Positions 1-4,943 of a stretch of 10,094 bases of DNA are shown one piece after another (within the stretch, counting starts at the first letter, position 1; each line of letters begins with the position of its first letter). The notes below the pieces were generated by a model. That model did no database searches. It was not told the origin of the DNA and worked only from the letters and a program-made list of their open reading frames with translations. This stretch comes from Thermoproteota archaeon. GTDB lineage: Archaea; Thermoproteota; Methanomethylicia; Nezhaarchaeales; WYZ-LMO8. The stretch covers positions 1-10,094 of the forward strand of contig JAAOZJ010000060.1 of NCBI GenBank assembly GCA_011605835.1. The letters run 5' to 3'. Both the position numbers and the translations under genes were made by a program.

Positions 1-1
1 G

Positions 2-133
2 GGGAGGGGAAGGACTACGCTAATAGGGCTACCTGCGATACCAGCTTACTTGCTCGAGAAGGAGGTTTCGAAGCTCTTGGCTGAAGAGGTCGGAGGAAAG
101 GGGGTTGAGTGTAGAAAACCTGCTAGGCTCTAG
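2..133 (+). CDS. 3' end of an unidentified gene (5' truncated)
   Basis: An open frame enters from the left edge and stops with TAG at 131-133. The visible 43 residues include GLPAIPAYLLEKEVSKLLAEE, cut here to GLPAIPAYLLEKEVSKLLA, a hydrophobic stretch followed by an amphipathic charged helix. The codons (CTC GAG AAG GAG) look like those of the neighbouring genes, which favours real coding. I do not recognise the family. If real, its end overlaps the TTG start of the winged-helix gene by 29 nt, similar in style to the next overlap downstream, so it could be the preceding gene of the same operon. Frame 1 in the same region stops at 82-84 and looks less protein-like. Confidence 0.45.
   Translation, partial: GRGRTTLIGLPAIPAYLLEKEVSKLLAEEVGGKGVECRKPARL
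92..97 (+). promoter_or_regulatory. Shine-Dalgarno GGAGGA for the winged-helix gene
   Basis: GGAGGA lies 7 nt before the TTG at 105. It is the strongest ribosome-binding site in the area and supports TTG as the true start of the regulator. Confidence 0.7.
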
Positions 134-398
134 AGCTAGGATAAGGATATTGAAGGTCTTGCTAGACAAAGGGGAACTCAACATAACGGCTATAGCTAAG
201 GAGGCCGAAGTCAATTACAAGACGGCCTCACGCCACCTCGAAGAGTTAAAGGACATGGGTGTTATCACTGAGAAAGTCTTTGGCAGGGTGAGGATCTTCA
301 AAGTCAATCATGACGACCCGCGCGTTAAAGCTTTGAAGAGTATGTTTAATTCTATTGGTGGTCTGAATGGGAGCATTCATGGTCGACGTGACCGATAA
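105..398 (+). CDS. small winged-helix transcriptional regulator (ArsR-like fold)
   Basis: The 97-residue protein opens with a helix of the SRARIRILKVLL type (about 9-20). A helix-turn-helix follows (about 26-50), with LNITAIAKEAEVNYKTASRH as helices 2-3 and recognition helix, and then a wing with GRVRIFKVN (60-68). This is the classic archaeal ArsR/MarR-like winged helix. No metal-binding cysteine cluster is present, so metal sensing cannot be read from the sequence. The TTG start has a strong GGAGGA 7 nt upstream, and a stop at 21-23 closes the frame above it. Its 3' end overlaps the moaC frame by 32 nt (20 nt if moaC starts at 379), so the two are probably translated together. By position it may regulate molybdenum-cofactor genes, including its own operon; that is inference only. 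Confidence 0.88.
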   Translation: MSVENLLGSRARIRILKVLLDKGELNITAIAKEAEVNYKTASRHLEELKDMGVITEKVFGRVRIFKVNHDDPRVKALKSMFNSIGGLNGSIHGRRDR

Positions 399-813
399 GG
401 TCGACATGTACAGAGAGGCGGAGGCGGAGGGCTTCATAAAGCTGAGGCCCCAGACCTTGAAGAGGATACTAGAGGGTAATGTGGAGAAGGGCGACGTCTT
501 CTCGACGACAAATATAGCAGCGATACTGGCAGCAAAAAGGACCTCCGAGCTACTGCCCCTGTGCCATCCAATCCCTCTGACGAACGTCTCGGTCCACATA
601 GACGTAGAGAACGAGGGGATAAGAGTTCGCGCCTCGGTGAAAGCCGTGGGGAAGACAGGCGTGGAAATGGAAGCCCTCGTAGCTACGACAGTAGCGTTGC
701 TTAACATATGGGACATGGTGAAAAAGTACGAGAAAGACGAAAACGGCCAGTATCCGCACACCGAAATCACAGGCATAAAGGTGAGGAGCAAAATTAAGAG
801 GGAAGCAAGATGA
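367..813 (+). CDS. moaC: cyclic pyranopterin monophosphate synthase MoaC
   Basis: MoaC converts the MoaA product (3',8-cyclo-7,8-dihydro-GTP) to cyclic pyranopterin monophosphate, the first stable intermediate of molybdopterin synthesis, in the cytoplasm. The 148-residue sequence has the family hallmarks: MVDVTDK at 5-11, KGDVFSTTNIAAILAAKRTS from Lys41, the LCHPIPLT signature at 65-72, GKTGVEMEAL at 95-104, and WDMVKK at 115-120. Known catalytic residues map to Lys41, Asp116 and Lys119. Length is normal. Two starts are possible. ATG 367 is the first in frame, directly after an in-frame TGA. ATG 379 begins at the conserved MVDV and has GGGAG 5 nt upstream. I keep the longer form. The gene overlaps the regulator upstream, and its TGA overlaps the moaB ATG. 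No moaA is in the window. Confidence 0.97.
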   Translation: MGAFMVDVTDKVDMYREAEAEGFIKLRPQTLKRILEGNVEKGDVFSTTNIAAILAAKRTSELLPLCHPIPLTNVSVHIDVENEGIRVRASVKAVGKTGVEMEALVATTVALLNIWDMVKKYEKDENGQYPHTEITGIKVRSKIKREAR

Positions 814-1340
814 GCAAGAGTGTGGAGCTACATAGAGGAAGGGCCTCTCCAACACTATCCTTCTATACCATAGTGACCAGCGATACCCTCTATAATCTAC
901 TTAAAGAGGGAAAAGAAGTCGTAGATGATAATGGAGAGAAAATAAGGGGGATCGTAGAGGCCGAGGGCCATCTGTTTAAGGGCAGATCCATAGTTCCAAA
1001 TAATGCCTCTGCAATCAAACAAGAGATAAAGAAGGTCATCGAGGATTTGAAGCCAGACATCATAATAACGACTGGCGGCACTGGCTTGAGTGATAGAGAT
1101 GTTACCATAGAGGCTGTTGAAGAGCTTTTTGAAAAGAGAATTCCGGGATTTGGAGAGCTGCTCAGGCTTTTGAGCTACGGCGAGATCGGTAGTGCGGCCA
1201 TGTTGACTAGGGCAACTGCTGGAGTCTACAAGAAGACCGTCATCTTCTCCATACCTGGCTCCCCTCATGCTGTTGAACTTGCTCTCAGGAAGTTAATACT
1301 CCCAGAAGCCCGTCATATCGTAGCTCATGTGAGGGGCTAG
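810..1340 (+). CDS. moaB: molybdopterin adenylyltransferase-family protein MoaB
   Basis: This 176-residue MoaB/Mog-fold protein probably adenylates molybdopterin before molybdate insertion, as shown for archaeal MoaB. Visible motifs are DIIITTGGTGLSDRDVT (about 83-99, the MPT-binding TGGTG and SDRD), the IPGFGELLR segment (111-119) and PGSP (149-152). The N-terminal residues 1-20 are poorly conserved but lead into the first strand, FYTIVTSD. The start ATG overlaps the moaC stop in an ATGA arrangement, and GAGGGA lies 6 nt upstream, so translational coupling is likely. Codons are somewhat richer in A/T at the third position than in the replication genes. Mog and the MoaB-like domain of MoeA share the fold; the short single-domain length and context favour MoaB. 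Confidence 0.95.
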   Translation: MSKSVELHRGRASPTLSFYTIVTSDTLYNLLKEGKEVVDDNGEKIRGIVEAEGHLFKGRSIVPNNASAIKQEIKKVIEDLKPDIIITTGGTGLSDRDVTIEAVEELFEKRIPGFGELLRLLSYGEIGSAAMLTRATAGVYKKTVIFSIPGSPHAVELALRKLILPEARHIVAHVRG

Positions 1341-1342
1341 CT

Positions 1343-2059
1343 TTGAGGACGGTGATAGGCGTAGTAGGCTCCAGAAGAGAGGCGAGGTTGAGGCTCATGC
1401 ATGAACTAGGCACTAGGCTAGCAGACAAAGGTTATAACGTAGCACTAGTCTTTCGTGATGAGCGTGAAGCCGTCCAAGGCTCTAAGGTTTTCCTAACAGC
1501 AGACGTGCTGAAGACGTCGACGTTCGTGATGGTGAACTCAAGGCTGAGCTTGGATGACATTAAGAGCCTCGTCCCCGGCAAGTGGTGCTTGGTATTAGTC
1601 GAGGGGCATAGAACTGTCCCTCACGTAGTAGCCGCTACCTCTAGGACTGACGTGAATGAAGTAGGTCCTAAGAGCATTGCCGTAGTACCTTTAAGCGATG
1701 AAGTTCAAAACTTGGCCACGTCTTGGACAAGCAAGGTCGTCGACTTTGATGGTGCGGCTAAAGCCATTCAAGAAGTTATCGTAGAAGACATCATGAAGTT
1801 GTTAGCACTAGAGAATTGTAGTAGGTGTGGTTTCAGTAGTTGTAGGGATCTCGCTGAAGCGATAGCTAAAGGTGAAGAGGGTCCTACAAAATGCGTTGAG
1901 AGAAGGGAGGGCGTGAAGCTCGTAGTCGATGGAGAACTCGTACCATTGAATCAGTTTGCATCTAAGGTGTTCGTTCAAGTAGTGAGAGGGCTCTTATCAA
2001 TATTGAAGGGGGTTCCGAAAACCCCAAAGAAGGTCTCTCTCGAGGTGGATCTCTACTAG
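1343..2059 (+). CDS. MobB-like protein with degenerate P-loop and C-terminal four-Cys (Fe-S type) domain
   Basis: The 238-residue protein begins with VIGVVGSRREARLRLMHEL. This aligns with the MobB P-loop strand and helix, but the GKT/GKS residues are replaced by RREA, so a classical Walker A is absent. Further MobB-like features are DKGYNVALVFRDE (28-40) and the LVEGHR segment (85-90). Residues 159-184 hold Cys159, Cys162, Cys167 and Cys184 in CSRCGFSSCRDLAEAIAKG context, the spacing of the 4Fe-4S FeS domain seen in RnfB-like and corrinoid Fe-S proteins. MobB normally binds GTP and helps MobA make the guanine dinucleotide cofactor. This protein may be a scaffold or adaptor in cofactor maturation; that is inference. 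The TTG start follows moaB by 2 nt with GAGGGG 6 nt upstream. The stop overlaps the convergent rfcL stop. Confidence 0.82.
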   Translation: MRTVIGVVGSRREARLRLMHELGTRLADKGYNVALVFRDEREAVQGSKVFLTADVLKTSTFVMVNSRLSLDDIKSLVPGKWCLVLVEGHRTVPHVVAATSRTDVNEVGPKSIAVVPLSDEVQNLATSWTSKVVDFDGAAKAIQEVIVEDIMKLLALENCSRCGFSSCRDLAEAIAKGEEGPTKCVERREGVKLVVDGELVPLNQFASKVFVQVVRGLLSILKGVPKTPKKVSLEVDLY

Positions 2060-3291
2060 CGATGCTTTTTCAAGAACTCCTCCATGGACTCGTCTAAGCC
2101 CAGCCACCGCGAGACGTCGTGCTTGGCGAGGCCTGGCGCTTCAAACATCACATGCAGAAAGGGCATAATCTCTGTACTAGCCTTCCTCTTAGACAAATGA
2201 CACTTGGAGGCTACCTTTTCGCATATGGATTCCCTGATGGCCCTAGTGCCCTTGGCCTTAGCCAGCAGTAGTATCTTCTGAGGAAAGCCGTACTTAGTGA
2301 ATCTGTACGGATGTATCTTCGACATCGCAACCCCCGCAGTCATGAAGTCTATAATGTACTTCAGTAATTCCCATTTCTGTCCTCTATTCATTCTGCCCAA
2401 GAAGACGTCCGCCCTCGCTAAGTAATAATATGCCTTGGCGAGTTCCTCTGGATCCGTATACTGCCTCGGCAAGTTCTCGTCTATCCAGAGCATGAGAGTC
2501 TCGTAGTCAAGCAATGACGAGTTCACCACGTTCCTAGCGTCGTCGCATCGCTTTGCGGCGAAGAGCATCCTCAAGACGTCGAATGCTTGATACTGCCTAT
2601 TCCTAGCCCTCAACCACGAAACATCGTTTACCGTTAGCCTCTTCTTGCCCTGGGCCGCCGCCTGAAGGTCGTTGACGGCAGACCTCATGTCGCCCTCAGC
2701 GAGCTCGGCTACTATCTTGAGGGCCCTCTCGTCGGCCATTATTCCCTCCTTCGCGCATATCTTCTTCAAGTGCTTTATTATGGACGAGGACCTTAAGCGC
2801 TTGAACTCTATCATTACGGATACCTCTCGAAGGGGCCTCAACTTCGGGTCCCAGGGATCGTTCGCCGCCATGACTATGGGAACCCGCGACTCCTTGATTA
2901 GCTCGACTATCGCTTTGACGGCGTCCGCCTCACCCACGCCGTAGAGGCCGTCGATCTCGTCCAAGAAGATGAGCTTGCCCTTCGAGCCGTAGAGGCTGAC
3001 GGTCTTAGACGACTGGCCGACGAGCCTTCTCAGCGCCGCCTCGGTTCGCGTGTCGCTGGCGTTCAGCTGGAAAAGCTCGTAGCCGAACTCCTTGGCCACG
3101 ACTTCTACGAGCAGGGTCTTGCCAACGCCTGGAGGACCGTAGAGCAGGGCCGCTTTATCGCCCGGCTTCCAGTTCCTCAACCATGAGACGAAGCTGTCTA
3201 TGTATTCGGCTTCGCCCACTATCTCCTTTATTTCAGCTATGGAGCGAGGCTTGTGCTTCTCAGTCCAAGGCACGTAAGAGGGGGTCGACAT
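2056..3291 (-). CDS. rfcL: replication factor C large subunit (clamp loader)
   Basis: RFC-L forms the clamp loader with RFC-S and opens the PCNA ring onto primer-template DNA using ATP. The 411-residue AAA+ protein begins with the RFC box PWTEKHKPRSIAEI (8-21). It has Walker A GPPGVGKT (52-59), an LNASDTRTE element (76-84), Walker B LIFLDEID (107-114), sensor 1 around MAANDPWD (141-148) and sensor 2 GDMRSAVNDLQ (200-210). As expected for the large subunit, the SRC arginine-finger motif is absent. The C-terminal collar domain spans about 235-390. The C-terminus, LDESMEEFLKKHR, sits where a PCNA-interacting peptide is expected but lacks its glutamine. The gene starts 2 nt after rfcS on the same strand, so the two form an operon. 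Its stop overlaps that of the convergent mobB-like gene. Confidence 0.97.
   Translation of the reverse strand: MSTPSYVPWTEKHKPRSIAEIKEIVGEAEYIDSFVSWLRNWKPGDKAALLYGPPGVGKTLLVEVVAKEFGYELFQLNASDTRTEAALRRLVGQSSKTVSLYGSKGKLIFLDEIDGLYGVGEADAVKAIVELIKESRVPIVMAANDPWDPKLRPLREVSVMIEFKRLRSSSIIKHLKKICAKEGIMADERALKIVAELAEGDMRSAVNDLQAAAQGKKRLTVNDVSWLRARNRQYQAFDVLRMLFAAKRCDDARNVVNSSLLDYETLMLWIDENLPRQYTDPEELAKAYYYLARADVFLGRMNRGQKWELLKYIIDFMTAGVAMSKIHPYRFTKYGFPQKILLLAKAKGTRAIRESICEKVASKCHLSKRKASTEIMPFLHVMFEAPGLAKHDVSRWLGLDESMEEFLKKHR
2066..2070 (+). terminator. candidate oligo-T terminator of the moa operon
   Basis: A TTTTT run starts 7 nt after the mobB-like stop codon. Archaeal termination often uses such T-runs without a hairpin. 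It lies antisense to the rfcL 3' end. The run is short and the call is tentative. Confidence 0.3.
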
Positions 3292-3293
3292 GG

Positions 3294-4274
3294 CTAACCA
3301 GCCATTTTCTTGCCCAACTTAGCCAACTGGGCCAGGAAGGCCGTGATCTGTATGTCTTCGTTGGCCCCCTCCACGAGTCTGTAGTCCGTCTCGGCCACCA
3401 GGTCCTCTATCTCCATCTTCAAGGGCTCGGGCACGTCGAGTCTGAAGACCTCCGTGTGCACTTGCCTTATTATGTCTGAGCCCGTTAGGCCGTAGTTTAT
3501 CATCAGGTCGTAGACCTTTTGCCTCGCCGCTAAGACGTCGCCTTTGAGGGCCAGTTTCAACATCTCGTGGACCTCCGTCGGCCTAGCCTTGCCAGCTACC
3601 TTGTAGACGGTAACGTCATCGACGGGCCCTCCGTACGCAGCGGCCGCTTGTAGGAGGTTTATGGCCCTCCTCAGATCACCGCCAGCGACGTACCAAATGG
3701 CGTCTATACCCTCTTGGGTCAGCTTAACGCCCTCTCTGGAGGCTATGAACTTCAATCGCTCCGCTATGTCCTCCTTCGATAACATCGAGAACCTGAATAT
3801 CGCACAGCGCGACTGTATCGGCTCTATTATCTTCGACCCGTAATTCGCTATCAATATGAACCTCGTGGTCCTCCAGAACATCTCCAGTATGCGCCTGAGG
3901 CTCCACTGAGCCTCTGACGTCATGGCATCGCACTCGTCTAATATGATGACCTTGAAGGGAACGTCGCCCAATGCCACAGTCCTAGCGTAGTCCTTGACCC
4001 TCTCCCTTATCGTCTGTATTCCCCTCTCGTCGGAGGCGTTAAGCTCTAAGACGTTGTGGCGCCAATTCTCGCCGTATAACTCATAGACTAAGCAGAGGGC
4101 CGCCGTGGTCTTGCCAGTTCCAGGAGGGCCAACGAATAACAAATGAGGGACGTTCTTCTCCTCCACGAACTTTTTCAGCCTCTCGATTATCTCCTTTTGA
4201 TTTACAATTTCATCGAGCTTCTTGGGCCTGTACTTCTCGACCCAGAGGGCTGGCAACTCTTCCTTGAAAGCCAT
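3294..4274 (-). CDS. rfcS: replication factor C small subunit (clamp loader)
   Basis: The 326-residue AAA+ protein is the small subunit expected in several copies per clamp loader. It opens with the RFC box PALWVEKYRPKKLDEIV (8-24). Walker A is GPPGTGKT (49-56), followed by LNASDERGI (78-86). Walker B reads VIILDECDAM (109-118), with DECD where most archaeal small subunits have DEAD. Sensor 1 Asn144 lies in IANYGSK, the arginine finger is in IEPIQSRC (150-157), and sensor 2 is GGDLRRAINLLQ (198-209). The tail carries the usual VEGANEDIQ segment (301-309). It is the first gene of the rfcS-rfcL operon, reading away from gins23-mcm. The ATG at 4272-4274 has only a weak SD-like GAGAG, and a TATA element about 35 nt upstream predicts a very short leader. 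Confidence 0.98.
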   Translation of the reverse strand: MAFKEELPALWVEKYRPKKLDEIVNQKEIIERLKKFVEEKNVPHLLFVGPPGTGKTTAALCLVYELYGENWRHNVLELNASDERGIQTIRERVKDYARTVALGDVPFKVIILDECDAMTSEAQWSLRRILEMFWRTTRFILIANYGSKIIEPIQSRCAIFRFSMLSKEDIAERLKFIASREGVKLTQEGIDAIWYVAGGDLRRAINLLQAAAAYGGPVDDVTVYKVAGKARPTEVHEMLKLALKGDVLAARQKVYDLMINYGLTGSDIIRQVHTEVFRLDVPEPLKMEIEDLVAETDYRLVEGANEDIQITAFLAQLAKLGKKMAG

Positions 4275-4388
4275 ATAGCTCTCAGAGTATTCTCCTCGGC
4301 GCTCTCTTATAGGGTTAGCTAGCGCGAAGGAGGGGCAAAGGCTTTACGCTTTGAGGGAAGCTTTTTGTGGCACGGGGTAGGATAAAGG
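4275..4388. other. divergent intergenic region between rfcS and gins23
   Basis: This 114-bp stretch should hold promoters in both directions. The - strand TATA box is clear. On the + strand only weak AT-rich candidates are seen, CTTTACG around 4341-4347 and the CTTTTTG run around 4361-4367. A GCTAGC palindrome is at 4317-4322. I see no origin-recognition-box-like inverted repeats, no repeat array and no long AT-rich unwinding element, so there is no support for a replication origin here. Confidence 0.5.
4306..4311 (-). promoter_or_regulatory. TATA box of the rfcS-rfcL operon
   Basis: TATAAG (in CCCTATAAGAGA on the - strand) lies about 32-37 nt before the rfcS ATG. With the usual 25-27 nt spacing from the TATA centre to the start site, transcription would begin near 4283, leaving a leader of about 9 nt. 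This fits the weak ribosome-binding site. Confidence 0.55.
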
Positions 4389-4943
4389 TTGAGAGTGATG
4401 ACTACCTTTTTGTGCGGAGAGCCTTTCTACGATGTTGAAAAGGTGAAGGTTAAGGTATTGAGGAAGGTTCCGGAGATAAGGGTCGGAGAAGAGGTCTTGG
4501 GGCCTCTTCCTCAAGATCAAGAAGTAGAGGTGGAGAGGTGGGTTGCCAAGATACTGAAGGAGGAGGGATATGTTGAAATAATAGATGAAAGGAGTACCGA
4601 TTTGGCAACGATGTCGAAGATAGCGTGGAAGGAAAGTAGGACCCCTCAACTGACCCCGCTTGAGCCAACCTTTTACATTAAGGCGAGGAACTACCTTAAG
4701 TCCTTGGCCGAGAAGGCAAAGACCAACCCAGAGGCCTTGAATGAAAAGAGGTTGGCCGAGGTGAGGCTCATCGATGTCATCAATTGCAGGGTTCAGAAGA
4801 TCGTTAACATGGCTTTAACAGGTGCCCAACCACCAAGAGAGGTCCTCGACTGCCTCACTCCGGAAGAGAGAATGTTGTTTAACGAACTATGTAGTCTCAT
4901 CTCGAGGTGGCGTCGAAGCATCAAGGGTGGAGAGAATGGTTGA
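4389..4943 (+). CDS. gins23: GINS subunit Gins23 (Psf2/Psf3 type)
   Basis: The 184-residue protein is a subunit of archaeal GINS, which binds MCM and the GAN/Cdc45-like protein to form the active replicative helicase. The small beta (B) domain comes first (about 16-64). Its EVLGPLPQDQEVEVERWVAK resembles the GPF-x-PG-x-x-x-x-VPLWLA signature of Psf2-like proteins. The helical A domain follows (about 86-178), with RLAEVRLIDVINCRVQKIV (121-139) and LTPEERMLF (156-164). The B-then-A order is typical of Gins23; Gins15/51 has the reverse. TTG 4389, GTG 4395 and ATG 4398 are all possible starts. TTG has AGGA 6 nt upstream; ATG gives a protein 3 residues shorter. It overlaps mcm by 8 nt and reads divergently from rfcS. 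Codons are richer in A/T than those of mcm. Confidence 0.88.
   Translation: MRVMTTFLCGEPFYDVEKVKVKVLRKVPEIRVGEEVLGPLPQDQEVEVERWVAKILKEEGYVEIIDERSTDLATMSKIAWKESRTPQLTPLEPTFYIKARNYLKSLAEKAKTNPEALNEKRLAEVRLIDVINCRVQKIVNMALTGAQPPREVLDCLTPEERMLFNELCSLISRWRRSIKGGENG
4926..4932 (+). promoter_or_regulatory. Shine-Dalgarno GGTGGAG for mcm, inside gins23
   Basis: GGTGGAG precedes ATG 4936 by 3 nt (its GGTG core by 6 nt) and lies in the last codons of gins23. Together with loss of protein similarity upstream, it fixes the mcm start. Confidence 0.65.

Noticed and set aside
246..791. 181-codon open frame on the - strand opposite moaC
   Set aside because: It is a shadow of moaC and the regulator: no family resemblance, and the + strand carries unmistakable MoaC motifs.
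4275..4388. Replication origin between rfcS and gins23
   Set aside because: The location near replication genes is suggestive, but there are no ORB-like repeats, no long AT-rich element and no cdc6 gene; TATA and leader sequences account for it.
4822..4935. Longer MCM start at ATG 4822 adding 38 residues
   Set aside because: The added residues are unlike MCM N-termini and overlap gins23 by 122 nt out of frame; ATG 4936 has its own GGTGGAG and begins the recognisable MCM sequence.
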